From Halalkalibacter akibai JCM 9157 (GTDB lineage Bacteria > Bacillota > Bacilli > Bacillales > Bacillaceae_D), in NCBI RefSeq assembly GCF_000513135.1, contig NZ_BAUV01000032.1:1-51523 (forward strand): a stretch of 51,523 bases of DNA, written 5' to 3'. The position numbers and the translations under genes were made by a program. The notes beneath the pieces are model-generated. The model worked only from the letters and a program-made list of their open reading frames with translations, searched no databases and was not told where the DNA came from. The first letter of the stretch is position 1. Every line of letters begins with the position of its first letter. Shown here piece after piece: positions 17,183 to 25,511 of the stretch.

Positions 17183-17548
17183 TTATACTATTATCAATAT
17201 GAATATTAGTAAGGTAAAACTTATGAAAACACTAAATACTATAAAAAAACGAGTATAATCAGTATTACAGTCATTTTTTTTAGCTTCCTTAACTTTTTTA
17301 TACGCAATTAGTGATGTAAGTCCAGTTAAAATAATAGTTCCAATGTAAAGTATTAATAGGGAAGCCGCCATATTTGCTGACATTCGATAAGGTCCTGTTA
17401 ATCCAAACTTATAAAAATCTTGAAGTGTTCGCATATTTGGAGAAAAATAGTAAATTGTTAACGTAAGTGAACAGATAATAAAAGTCCAAATAACTAACTT
17501 ATAAAAACTTTTTTTCTCTTTAAACATATCAAAAAGGAAATTCATCAT
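17183..17548 (-). CDS. Hypothetical three-helix membrane protein, cargo
   Basis: A 121-residue protein with three hydrophobic helices (about 17-34, 59-82, 103-121) and a basic loop KKVKEAKKND. It is the only cargo gene on the - strand. ATGGAGGACA precedes two adjacent ATG codons; the second has the better spacing. No family recognised. Confidence 0.65.
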   Translation of the reverse strand: MMNFLFDMFKEKKSFYKLVIWTFIICSLTLTIYYFSPNMRTLQDFYKFGLTGPYRMSANMAASLLILYIGTIILTGLTSLIAYKKVKEAKKNDCNTDYTRFFIVFSVFISFTLLIFILIIV

Positions 17549-17649
17549 TGTCCTCCATCTATAAGCTCAAAACCAATTTTATTTTCAAGAAGATTATAAA
17601 CCATAACAACTTGAATAAATAATATTATTTGTACTCATACACTCTTTAT

Positions 17650-17726
17650 TCTTAAACAAAAGGTGTGTTTCTACAACAGTGGCAGGAATGCCTTTTGACT
17701 TACAAAGCAGAATAAAAGCAGAATAC
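17650..17726 (+). repeat. Cargo intercistronic repeat 5
   Basis: TTAAACAAAAGGTGTG opening and two copies of GCAGAATA (17707 and 17718 regions) at the end. The stem is poor, but the flanking motifs match the family. Confidence 0.4.
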
Positions 17727-17750
17727 TTCAAATAAGGGAGAATTGGTTAA

Positions 17751-17930
17751 ATGCCTGATGAATTATCACAACTTGCTATTTCACCGTTATATATTTTTAT
17801 GGTTATCGGAAGTATTTTATATTTAACTGTTTTAAGAAAAGAAAAAGGGTGTTTCTTAATTTTTTTTAGAGTTTGTGCAGTGCTTTATATTGTTATTTAC
17901 CTAATAGCAATGTATATGTTCATATTTTAG
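17751..17930 (+). CDS. Hypothetical 59-residue membrane protein, cargo
   Basis: A short frame starting MPDELSQLAISPLYIF and ending in IAMYMFIF. Two hydrophobic helices (about 10-27 and 34-57) are joined by the basic LRKEKG turn. AAGGGAG lies 9 bases before the ATG, and it sits between two repeat units as the other cargo genes do, which supports it as real. No homologue recognised. Confidence 0.6.
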   Translation: MPDELSQLAISPLYIFMVIGSILYLTVLRKEKGCFLIFFRVCAVLYIVIYLIAMYMFIF

Positions 17931-17946
17931 TTTCAGTTAATTCTTA

Positions 17947-17985
17947 TTAAACTAAAGGAGTGCGTTAGTTCAAGAAGGAAAGAAA
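17947..17985 (+). repeat. Cargo intercistronic repeat 6
   Basis: TTAAACTAAAGGAGTGCGTTAGTTCAAG: only the opening motif of the family is well kept. It marks the end of the cargo, 32 bp before copy M of the element end. Confidence 0.35.
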
Positions 17986-18016
17986 ATATTAGTAAAAAAG
18001 TATAGATGCAATATTT

Positions 18017-18160
18017 TATGTAATTCCATGACTTTCGTGTGATTATAAGTATAACTTAATATGATGTTGAACATTTATAAGTTTAAACAAAAGGGATAGA
18101 AATCTATCCCTTTTTATAATTTATGCTGACCACTAAAGACCTCTTTTTACAACAACAACG
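18017..18160 (+). repeat. Element end, copy M (left end of the recombinase module)
   Basis: TATGTAATTCCATG as in copy L, then AATATGATGTTGAACATT (18058-18075), a perfect inverted match to 22860-22877, a terminator hairpin, and GACCACTAAAGACCTC. Copies M and R therefore form inverted ends around the four recombination genes. Confidence 0.75.
18088..18117 (+). terminator. Inward-facing terminator in copy M
   Basis: AAAGGGATAG/CTATCCCTTT with loop AAAT followed by T5. It points into the module from the left. Confidence 0.75.
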
Positions 18161-18251
18161 AATAAAATGTATCGGTAAAATAAACGTAGTTACTATAATT
18201 CAAAATCCATATTTTCAAACTGTTTAATAAGCCATCTCTCATTATTTTTAG

Positions 18252-18692
18252 CTATATATCTTCAGCTTCGATAATATGTTCAATCAACTCTTTTTTTGTT
18301 AACCTATTTAATTTTTTTCGTACATCAGCCTTATTTCTATCTGGTTTAATATGTTCAAAACCTTTTGGTTTTGATTTGATTTTATAAGATTTTTTACGTT
18401 CTTCTAACGCTTTCTTTCTAGCATATGTGTTGCTGTGGCTTTTATAGTAATTGTATAAATCTGCATTCCTTTTAACCGAATTAGAATGAATACCTTTCTT
18501 TTCTGAGTCAAGATTTTTTGTTTCTTCTGCGATGCTTTTATAGGTTATTTCTTTATTTTCTTTCCGTAGTTTATCAATCGCTGCTTTTCCAAGGAGGAGA
18601 GTGCGTTGATAGTTTTTATTATGCTTTTCTTCCAGCCGAGGGTGGTCTTTTTGATCATCAACTAAAGTGAAGGGTTGGGGCAAAATTCTCAT
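18252..18692 (-). CDS. TnpC-like accessory protein of the Tn554-like element
   Basis: A 146-residue, very basic, mostly helical protein at the position and of the size of Tn554 TnpC (DUF6262-like), which promotes and orients transposition. The stretch RTLLLGKAAIDKLRKENKE followed by TYKSIAEETKN looks like a short HTH, and the C-terminus has LTKKELIEHI. It overlaps the upstream recombinase by 35 bp. The ATG at 18692 is hard against GGGAGG; TTG at 18683 has better spacing, so the exact start is uncertain. Confidence 0.78.
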   Translation of the reverse strand: MRILPQPFTLVDDQKDHPRLEEKHNKNYQRTLLLGKAAIDKLRKENKEITYKSIAEETKNLDSEKKGIHSNSVKRNADLYNYYKSHSNTYARKKALEERKKSYKIKSKPKGFEHIKPDRNKADVRKKLNRLTKKELIEHIIEAEDI

Positions 18693-20748
18693 CCTCCCTG
18701 TACTTTTCTATGGATTCGATTTCTTTTAATTCTTTTTTTATATTACGTTTCGCAACTTTACATTTGTTTGCTTCGAAGGTTATACCATGCTTCCTGTAAT
18801 ATTTCTCCCTTTGATCATAGAACTTCCATTCTCGTTCCAGCTCTTTCTTATTTTCAGGTTGAGGTACTTTTGCAGCACAACCCAAACATGCCATTTTTTT
18901 AGGGCAAATTTTATCAAGTGTACATAACCCACCTAATGTTTTATTTACAGTACCCACATTTTCTTTGTACTCTTTTAATTGTTCCTCTAATTCAATAGGA
19001 GTCCGCAGGACTACTTCTGCAATATCTATATCTCCAGCAAACGCAGTATGCAGTCCTTCTAATGATTCGCTCACCTGTGTTGCTGTGGGGCGACTGTAAT
19101 ATTTCGTGACAGTATAATCTTTCTGATGCAATAAAATTGCTACAATATCAACAGGTAATCCTTCTCCTTGAACAGCTTGAGTTGCGAAAGCGTGACGAAG
19201 TAAGTGTGTTTTTAAATACACTTTCTTTCCTTCCTGTGTTTCAAAAGCAATACCATGACATAAAAATTTTAAAATTGCACCCACTGCGCTTTTGTTCAAA
19301 GCACGATTTTTATACTGAAAAATATAGGGTTTATTCTTAAACAAATGTTTACGAGAGGAGCCATATTCTACTTTGGGAATATTGCCATTATAATGTTCTT
19401 TCAACATCTTAATTATCAATGAAACAATTTTCATTATGTCTTCTGTCACATAAAAATTTTCTAATTCGTCTCGACCTTTGGGAACTAATCGTAAAGTGTA
19501 CCTAATCGTAGGCGGAGGTCCTTCGTTTTTTATTTTCACCATACAGTCAGATGTGTAGTTTATTTGTAGTAATTCATTTATACGAACACCTGATGTTGTG
19601 CACATTTCTAAGGTGAGAAGACCAAAGTGTACAGCAACATAAATTGGTTCTACATCAATTAACACACCCTGCACTATGTCTTGATTTATAGAGATATAAG
19701 AGTTCTGTGTTAGGACACCTGCATGTTGAGAGAAAAAAGGATGAACTGACCCCTTAGCGTCTTCCTCTATATAACCCCAATCCTTAAAGAATGACATAGC
19801 GCGATCTAATCTTTTCTGAGATGTATTTTTTTGAAGCTGCTTTAAAACACCTAATTTAGCCAATTCTAAAAACCATAATCCTTCGGGTTCAACGGTATCA
19901 GAAGTATCAATCTTTTCAGCTTTAATAAATTCTAGGAAAAATGGGACTTGTCTAGAATTCGTTGGAGTGAGTGCTTCAGGATGTGTCATATCAAAAGATT
20001 CCTTATCCCAAAGTCGGAAATACCAACACTCTCCAACTACGTCAGATTCCTCATAATTGAAATCTAAAGGGAGAGGAACACCTTCCTCTTGAACTTTTGA
20101 AACGGCATCATCAAAAGCTTGTTTAAGCCGTATTACTTGGTTAAATCGTAGATGCGCTTCTCCTCTGATTTCGGAAAACATATGAACCACTGCATCTGTC
20201 TCGGCTTTTCTTGTTCGTTCGCTTTCTTCTCTCCCTTTTTTATTAATTCTAAGGTCTTTCAATCTGAAAGAGGGTTCAGGAAGCAGATGCTTTTCAAAGT
20301 TAAGTCTAGTTGTTTCGTCAAACTTAGAACGAATAAAATGCTCTTGAGAATGCAGTGTAGCAAAATATTGACTAAGACAATCAGAACGGTATCTGATAGA
20401 GTGTGTTGCAAACTCTCCATTCGTATATTTAATAAGGTGTTCATCAGGAATGAAATCTTCCAACGATGTTAACCCAAAACTTTCAAAAGTATTTTTAAAT
20501 AATGAATTTAATTGATATAATGAAGTTTCTATCGTTGCAACATCCTTGTTTTTAGCTAAAGAGATAATCATTCCAAAAGCTAGTTGATTTCTCCAAGGTG
20601 TTGTTAATATATTTCTAGCAAAGTAGTTGATATGTCTTTTTTCATCGGCTCGGTCTAAATAATATTGACCCTTCTCGTCTTTTAAAAGGAGGAGTTCGTC
20701 AGGAATCCCATCAGACAATTTTTCATACCATTCTGTTGTAGTTATCAT
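18658..20748 (-). CDS. Large tyrosine recombinase, TnpB-like
   Basis: A 696-residue site-specific integrase comparable to Tn554 TnpB (about 630). The phage integrase fold occupies the C-terminal half: catalytic Arg in TSGVRINELL, HLLRHAFAT (HxxR), LLHQKDYTVTKYYSR with the nucleophilic Tyr. A cysteine cluster follows (CTLDKICPKKMACLGC), typical of this subfamily and likely metal-binding. The N-terminal 300 residues are the DNA-binding part. ATG overlaps the upstream recombinase stop by 4 bp (ATGA), so the two are made together. Confidence 0.88.
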   Translation of the reverse strand: MITTTEWYEKLSDGIPDELLLLKDEKGQYYLDRADEKRHINYFARNILTTPWRNQLAFGMIISLAKNKDVATIETSLYQLNSLFKNTFESFGLTSLEDFIPDEHLIKYTNGEFATHSIRYRSDCLSQYFATLHSQEHFIRSKFDETTRLNFEKHLLPEPSFRLKDLRINKKGREESERTRKAETDAVVHMFSEIRGEAHLRFNQVIRLKQAFDDAVSKVQEEGVPLPLDFNYEESDVVGECWYFRLWDKESFDMTHPEALTPTNSRQVPFFLEFIKAEKIDTSDTVEPEGLWFLELAKLGVLKQLQKNTSQKRLDRAMSFFKDWGYIEEDAKGSVHPFFSQHAGVLTQNSYISINQDIVQGVLIDVEPIYVAVHFGLLTLEMCTTSGVRINELLQINYTSDCMVKIKNEGPPPTIRYTLRLVPKGRDELENFYVTEDIMKIVSLIIKMLKEHYNGNIPKVEYGSSRKHLFKNKPYIFQYKNRALNKSAVGAILKFLCHGIAFETQEGKKVYLKTHLLRHAFATQAVQGEGLPVDIVAILLHQKDYTVTKYYSRPTATQVSESLEGLHTAFAGDIDIAEVVLRTPIELEEQLKEYKENVGTVNKTLGGLCTLDKICPKKMACLGCAAKVPQPENKKELEREWKFYDQREKYYRKHGITFEANKCKVAKRNIKKELKEIESIEKYREDENFAPTLHFS

Positions 20749-22133
20749 CTATAATTCTCCAACTCCTCAAACAAGTCTGCTATATCTTGATCCTCCTGTA
20801 TATCGTCCACGATAGTAGAAGGGATTTCGACAGTTTCAACTTGTTTCTTTTTTTGTTTCTTTCTTCTAGAGCTTCGTTCTTTTAGATACTCCTGTTCTTG
20901 CTTTTTCATACTATTTTGAAATACATCAATAGACTTCACAGCTTCTTCTTCGGTGAAGAAATGTTCATATACGCTCAACATCTCTTCTCCACTTCTCCAC
21001 GCCATATAAACAACAAGTTCAGCCATTTTCTTTGCTAGTTCTCCCTCTGATTGAGCGGCTTCCTTAATCAATCTCATTCGATTTGTCACATACCAATGCC
21101 TTGCCTTATGAGGGTTAAGACTTAAACCTTCTCGTTTCATGGCTTTATTCCAGTGTCGATACCAAGAGTTGTGTGTAAGTGGAGTATTTCTTTGTGTGAT
21201 AAATATTGGTGCCGAATCAGGAAGTTGGTCAAATGTAAGACCGAGAGGGTCTATTCCTTTACGTTCGGTATTTACATATCGTTTTAATAGAATGAGAGTG
21301 TCATCTGTAAATCTAATAAACTTTCTTCGAACCTTTTGACTCCCTTTATCTATAACTTGCGCTTCTAATTTATCTCTTCTTTGTCGATAAGCACCTATGG
21401 TCATCGTAATGATTTCTGAAGCCCTTGCTCCTGTCTCAAAAAGTAATCTTGCAATCACTTTCTCCCGCAAGTTCCAACGAACCTTATCTCCAGCTTTGTA
21501 AACTTGATAGGGTAGGTCTCTATCTGCAATAACAACAGGAATCCAATCTTCGTTTGTAATTTTAAAATAAGAATCAGTCCACCTACGGTGTGATTCATGA
21601 ATAGGTTCTTCAGTTCCTGCAACTGCTGGCATTCTAGGTTTCCCTTCTCGCTCCCCAGTTTGTTTTAGGTCTTCACCTAAACTAGCGTGTATGTCAATCA
21701 ATGGATTAGTTTTGTAGGGATAGATTTTTTTGCGAATCATAGTTTTATAAAATGTATTTGCAGCTGATATGAATTGATGGTATGAAGAAGGGCTATTTGC
21801 TGATTTCTCAACCGTTGAGTAATTATCCTTGATCACAACACTGCAATTCAATTCATCCCTTAAATAAGTATCAACAGCGTGTCTTACAACATCCGATTCA
21901 CCGTCCCATTTAACGCGTTTCCCTTGATAGTTGCTGTATCTATCTAGCCATGTAAAAAAAGGAAGAAGGGCATTTAAATAGCTTCTTAGTGTACTCTCAG
22001 CTAATCTACTGTTTTGGTCATCGTAAAATATGATAAGAGGAGGGAACGGTTTATATTCTAAATCGAATATAAGCACTTCATATTTCCCCTTATTCATTTT
22101 AGGGCGGTTCTTATAAAAATAACTACTCACCAT
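20745..22133 (-). CDS. Tyrosine recombinase, TnpA-like
   Basis: A 462-residue integrase comparable to Tn554 TnpA (361). SAM-like N-terminal core-binding domain (about 30-140), then the catalytic domain: Arg in ETGARASEIITM, HKARHWYVT (HxxR), and Tyr in EMLSVYEHFF. The C-terminal tail is lysine-rich. It starts 13 bp after the HTH gene and overlaps the second recombinase by 4 bp. Two different recombinases acting together is the hallmark of the Tn554 family. Confidence 0.88.
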   Translation of the reverse strand: MVSSYFYKNRPKMNKGKYEVLIFDLEYKPFPPLIIFYDDQNSRLAESTLRSYLNALLPFFTWLDRYSNYQGKRVKWDGESDVVRHAVDTYLRDELNCSVVIKDNYSTVEKSANSPSSYHQFISAANTFYKTMIRKKIYPYKTNPLIDIHASLGEDLKQTGEREGKPRMPAVAGTEEPIHESHRRWTDSYFKITNEDWIPVVIADRDLPYQVYKAGDKVRWNLREKVIARLLFETGARASEIITMTIGAYRQRRDKLEAQVIDKGSQKVRRKFIRFTDDTLILLKRYVNTERKGIDPLGLTFDQLPDSAPIFITQRNTPLTHNSWYRHWNKAMKREGLSLNPHKARHWYVTNRMRLIKEAAQSEGELAKKMAELVVYMAWRSGEEMLSVYEHFFTEEEAVKSIDVFQNSMKKQEQEYLKERSSRRKKQKKKQVETVEIPSTIVDDIQEDQDIADLFEELENYR

Positions 22134-22146
22134 TTTATCTACCTCG

Positions 22147-22677
22147 CTAAAAAGGTTTTTCTAACCAACTAAAACTTGGAGCTTCCTGATTTGAATTTTC
22201 CGACCTGTTCCTACCTCTCTCAAAAGAGGCTTTTTTAGAATCAATTCTCTGAGGAAGGGATGTAGGAGACCAGCCTTTTGAAATAGCTTTTCTTATAAAC
22301 CCTTCGGGGTTTTTTACTTTATTAGGGGATTGTTGCATGATTAACAATATCTCCAACGTTCTTTTTATTCCAACATAAGCTAAAATGTTAACCATTTGTT
22401 CAGTTGGTGAAGTTAATGTCACAGCTTCATACGCCAACTTAACTAATTCTTCTTCAGCCTCTTCATGTGATTCATCACTTATTTGCGGTTTGTCCTCTGC
22501 TTTTACAACAATTTTTGGCATAGAAACATCGGTTAAATCGCTTTCAATTATTCGCCAGCCTTCCTTGTGACTATTGCGGTATGCATTAGGAAACTTTCCT
22601 GCTCGTATCCAACGTTTGACTGTTTCTTCATGTTTACCGAAAAGAGAAGCGACTTCTCTTACTGTGTATTCTTTCAT
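22147..22677 (-). CDS. MerR/excisionase-type HTH protein, first gene of the recombination operon
   Basis: A 176-residue protein. The N-terminal 50 residues are an HTH_17/excisionase-like winged helix (EYTVREVASLFGKHEETVKR, then WIRAGKFP and the wing WRIIESDL). The remainder is helical, with no recognised domain. Start at ATG 22677, six bases after AGGTGAT. It leads the four-gene unit, a place where canonical Tn554 has nothing, so it may be a directionality factor or a regulator of the recombinases. That is inference. Confidence 0.8.
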   Translation of the reverse strand: MKEYTVREVASLFGKHEETVKRWIRAGKFPNAYRNSHKEGWRIIESDLTDVSMPKIVVKAEDKPQISDESHEEAEEELVKLAYEAVTLTSPTEQMVNILAYVGIKRTLEILLIMQQSPNKVKNPEGFIRKAISKGWSPTSLPQRIDSKKASFERGRNRSENSNQEAPSFSWLEKPF

Positions 22678-22744
22678 TTTCATCACCTACAGGAATGTTT
22701 GTTCGTGGAATACTTGTTCTTATTTTATAACAACATCATTGTAG

Positions 22745-22934
22745 CTGTAAATAATAATTTTCCAGTTTAGTTATGTTGTGGTAAATGTGGTCATTAAAGT
22801 GTCTTAAAATAAAAAAAGTACACCACTTTTATATAAGTGATGTACCAAATTATCAATATAATGTTCAACATCATATTCTATATCAGTGATGTCACTGTCT
22901 TAGAAAGATAAAATAGGAATAATGTTTACTGATA
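22745..22934 (-). repeat. Element end, copy R
   Basis: On the - strand the order is as in copies L and M: AATATGATGTTGAACATT (complement of 22860-22877), a hairpin with T-run, then AATGACCAC. The outer 55 bp (22880-22934) differ from the left ends. This is the right boundary, next to CCTTAG at 22935-22940. Confidence 0.72.
22806..22845 (-). terminator. Inward-facing terminator in copy R
   Basis: On the - strand GTACATCACTT/AAGTGGTGTAC is followed by seven T. It would stop leftward transcription coming from yqhL, but different hairpin sequence from copies L and M, so the function rather than the sequence is kept. Confidence 0.72.
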
Positions 22935-22948
22935 CCTTAGGCTCCCGT

Positions 22949-22985
22949 AAAGCTACTAGGAGATCTTAGTAGCTTTATTTTCTTT
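22949..22985 (+). terminator. Original gcvPB terminator, separated from its gene
   Basis: AAAGCTACTA/TAGTAGCTTT with loop GGAGATCT followed by ATTTTCTTTT. It overlaps the end of yqhL. Before the insertion it would have stood a few bases after the gcvPB stop. Confidence 0.72.
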
Positions 22986-23349
22986 TAATTTTACCAGTCC
23001 ATTTTTTAAATCCACCTTGTAGGTGTGAAAGATCCTGGGCGCCACGCTTCTTTTTAAGAAACTGAGCCGCTTGTCTACTACGAGCGCCTGATTGGCAGTA
23101 TAAGTAAACAGGTTGATCATTTCTCACTTCATTCATACGTTGTCGCATTTGGGACATGGGAATGTTGCGAGCGCCTAATATGTGACCACCATCGTATTCA
23201 CGTGGTTCACGAACATCAATTAATTGAGCTTTACGATACCCTTTAATAAAGTCATCTTGTGACAACGTCTTTAGATACTTAGGGGTATAAAAGCGTTTAA
23301 ATACTGTATAAGCTACAAAACCAAGTAAGATAAGCCATAAGTATACCAT
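22975..23349 (-). CDS. yqhL: Membrane-anchored rhodanese-like protein YqhL
   Basis: A 124-residue protein with an N-terminal membrane helix (about 2-18) and a single rhodanese domain. The active-site loop is YCQSGARSRQAA with the persulfide-forming Cys; DVREPREYDGGHI is the other signature. It likely moves sulfur at the membrane; the substrate is not known. It faces the gcv operon and was its direct neighbour before the transposon came in. Divergent from lipM. Confidence 0.93.
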   Translation of the reverse strand: MVYLWLILLGFVAYTVFKRFYTPKYLKTLSQDDFIKGYRKAQLIDVREPREYDGGHILGARNIPMSQMRQRMNEVRNDQPVYLYCQSGARSRQAAQFLKKKRGAQDLSHLQGGFKKWTGKIKRK

Positions 23350-23507
23350 ATGTTTAATCTCTACACTCCTTTACATTCGACCATCAGTCTTTATTATAAT
23401 AGTCCTGTCCCAAATACGCAATAACTGTTCCTATGCAGTATACTTGGCTAAGTGTGGCTTGTTTGTTAAAATGACTAGGATAACAGTATGGAAAGAAGCG
23501 GTGTCAA

Positions 23508-24341
23508 ATGAAGGAAACTTGGCGATTTATTGATTCAGGCGATTGTAGTCCTGCTTATAATATGGCTCTAGATGAAGCGTTATTAGATTGGCATAGTAAA
23601 GGGCTTATCCCACCAACTATTCGCTTTTATGGTTGGAATCCAGCTACTCTATCAATTGGTTATTTTCAGAAGGTAGAGAAAGAAATTAATTTAGACAAAG
23701 TGAAAGAATATGGTTTGGGTTTTGTAAGAAGGCCTACAGGTGGACGTGGCGTTTTACATGATAAAGAACTTACATATAGTGTAATTGTTTCTGAAAATCA
23801 TCCTGAAATGCCAGCAACCGTAACGGAAGCTTATCGAGTGATCTCACAAGGAATATTAGAAGGATTTAAAGATGTGGGTTTAGATGCTTATTTTTCAATT
23901 CCGCGAACAGATGAAGAAAAAAGTGTACTTAAAAATCCTAGATCTGCCGTTTGCTTTGATGCACCGTCCTGGTACGAACTTGTCGTCGAAGGTAGAAAAG
24001 TGGCTGGAAGTGCTCAGACGAGACAAAAAGGAGTAATTTTGCAGCATGGTTCGATTATATTAGATATAGACGAGGATAAACTTTTTGATTTGTTCAAGTA
24101 CTCTAGTGATCGAGTCAGACAACGCATGCAACAGAACTTCAAAAATAAAGCGGTGGCAATTAATGCCTTAAGAGATGAGCCATTATCTATGGGGGAAGCT
24201 AAAGTAGCTTTTAAAAGAGGGTTTGAAAAAGGATTAAATATAGACTTAGAACCCTATACACTTTCGGATGAGGAAGAAAGATTAGTTCAAGCAATTGTAA
24301 GAGATCGCTATGAAAATCCCGAGTGGAATTTCAGAAAATAA
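23508..24341 (+). CDS. lipM: Octanoyltransferase LipM
   Basis: A 277-residue octanoyl-[ACP]:protein N-octanoyltransferase. It moves octanoate to the glycine cleavage H protein (GcvH), the first step of lipoate assembly in Bacillus. [12 protein letters not shown] (about 74-85), Cys149 in [13 protein letters not shown] as nucleophile, and [19 protein letters not shown] are as in B. subtilis LipM (278 residues). Its closeness to gcv fits its acceptor. ATG preceded by AAGCGGTG. Confidence 0.95.
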   Translation: MKETWRFIDSGDCSPAYNMALDEALLDWHSKGLIPPTIRFYGWNPATLSIGYFQKVEKEINLDKVKEYGLGFVRRPTGGRGVLHDKELTYSVIVSENHPEMPATVTEAYRVISQGILEGFKDVGLDAYFSIPRTDEEKSVLKNPRSAVCFDAPSWYELVVEGRKVAGSAQTRQKGVILQHGSIILDIDEDKLFDLFKYSSDRVRQRMQQNFKNKAVAINALRDEPLSMGEAKVAFKRGFEKGLNIDLEPYTLSDEEERLVQAIVRDRYENPEWNFRK

Positions 24342-24387
24342 AAAAGGTGAGACAAAAGGTTATTATCCCCTTTGTCTCACCTTTTTA
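24339..24387. terminator. Bidirectional terminator between lipM and the transaminase gene
   Basis: AAAAAGGTGAGACAAA/TTTGTCTCACCTTTTT, 16 pairs around a loop of about 15 nt, with A and T runs on both sides. Confidence 0.9.
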
Positions 24388-24405
24388 CTAAGTTTCAAAT
24401 TAAAT

Positions 24406-25242
24406 TTATTTTGGTAAAATCTCTGCGAACTTCTTCTGTAGGTGTAAAGTCACAGGTCCGATGTCGAAAACGGTTGTTAGTTGCCCTTTAACAGCAGTGA
24501 TAGGGGCGATCTCAACGGATGAACTTGTAATAAAAGCTTCATCTGCATGTTCAAGTACTTCAACTGGGAACGGTTCTTCTACTACAGAATAGTTATTTTC
24601 TTTAGCTAACTTAATAACCAACTGTCTTGTAATTCCGTTTAAGATAAGGTTGGTTGCTGGGTGTGTATACAACACATTGTCTTTTACTAAAAATAAGTTT
24701 GAGGAAGAGCCTTCTGTCATGATTCCATCTCGGTTCAGGATCGCTTCATGACAATGATGGTCCGCAGCCTCACGTTTAACTAATACATTCCCTAATAAGT
24801 TGATGGTCTTGATATCACAGCGTAGCCAACGAATATCATCTGTAAGCCATACTGTTAGACCTTTTTCTTGTGGAGTTGCTACATCTTTAGTCGCTTGCGT
24901 AAAAGCCGTTAACACTGGAGCAGATTGTCTCGTATACAAGTGATTTCTTGGTTCTACACCTCGTGTAATTTGAAAGTAGATAAGGCCGTTATCAATCGAA
25001 TTTTTTTGTAGTAAGGACATTAATAGTTCAGATAATTGTTCATTAGACATTGGAAACGCGATATCTAGTTTTTCAGAACTTGAACGAAAACGATCTAGGT
25101 GCATCTCCATCGCAAAAGGTTGACCATTATAAATCTTGACAACCTCATAGATTCCATCTCCAAAATAATAGCCTCGATCATCAAAGTTAATAGATGCCTC
25201 TGACTTTGGGATTAATTGTTGGTCTAAAATTACATATTCCAT
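24406..25242 (-). CDS. dat: D-amino acid aminotransferase
   Basis: A 278-residue fold-type IV PLP transaminase, closest in layout to Bacillus D-alanine aminotransferase: interconverts D-alanine/2-oxoglutarate and pyruvate/D-glutamate for peptidoglycan. FDDRGYYFGDGIYE (20-33), RGVEPRNH, PLP lysine Lys145 in CDIKTINLL, and TEGSSSNLF (about 177-185) are kept. Start is ATG 25242, with GGAGG 8 bases upstream; an ATG 30 bp earlier lacks a site. B. subtilis does not have it at this place. Branched-chain transaminase is a less likely alternative. Confidence 0.88.
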   Translation of the reverse strand: MEYVILDQQLIPKSEASINFDDRGYYFGDGIYEVVKIYNGQPFAMEMHLDRFRSSSEKLDIAFPMSNEQLSELLMSLLQKNSIDNGLIYFQITRGVEPRNHLYTRQSAPVLTAFTQATKDVATPQEKGLTVWLTDDIRWLRCDIKTINLLGNVLVKREAADHHCHEAILNRDGIMTEGSSSNLFLVKDNVLYTHPATNLILNGITRQLVIKLAKENNYSVVEEPFPVEVLEHADEAFITSSSVEIAPITAVKGQLTTVFDIGPVTLHLQKKFAEILPK

Positions 25243-25483
25243 TTTTAATTCCTCCAGCAATTTATATGTCACAGTAAAAGTATGGTTCTAGAATATCATA
25301 TTCAGAAAGAAAATCCTGAAATTATTTTGTCAACTGTTATGTACTATGTACGGATGTGAATGGTGGTAAGGGATAGAACAATTTATTATTCTTGCAAGAG
25401 ACAAATTGGTTCAAAATGTCGAAAAAAAGCGGATAATCTGCTATTAAACTCATTTATTCTTTCTTTTCTTATCCATTTCAAAG

Positions 25484-25489
25484 TTGACA
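25484..25489 (+). promoter_or_regulatory. Possible -35 element ahead of nrdJ
   Basis: TTGACA at 25484. No well-spaced -10 was found (TACTAT lies 23 bp on, inside the first NrdR box), so the promoter assignment is tentative. Confidence 0.35.
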
Positions 25490-25511
25490 AAAAAACTTAA
25501 ATTGTTTCACT

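Larger units (their letters stand above)
13891..22934. mobile_element. Tn554-like site-specific transposon (two tyrosine recombinases plus accessory genes and cargo)
   Basis: A 9-kb island sits between gcvPB and yqhL, which are neighbours in B. subtilis. It carries two large overlapping tyrosine recombinases and a small TnpC-like gene, the tnpA-tnpB-tnpC plan of Tn554, plus a MerR-type HTH gene. The ends share inverted sequence (18-bp perfect match at 18058-18075 and 22860-22877), and near-identical six-base blocks flank it in direct orientation (CCTAAG at 13885, CCTTAG at 22935), resembling the non-identical cores of Tn554. A third copy of the end at 13901 suggests a composite or two successive insertions. 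Boundaries are estimates. Confidence 0.72.

Noticed and set aside
13891-22934. CRISPR array or prophage
   Set aside because: No regular spacers, no cas genes and no phage structural genes; the repeats are few and unlike direct repeats.
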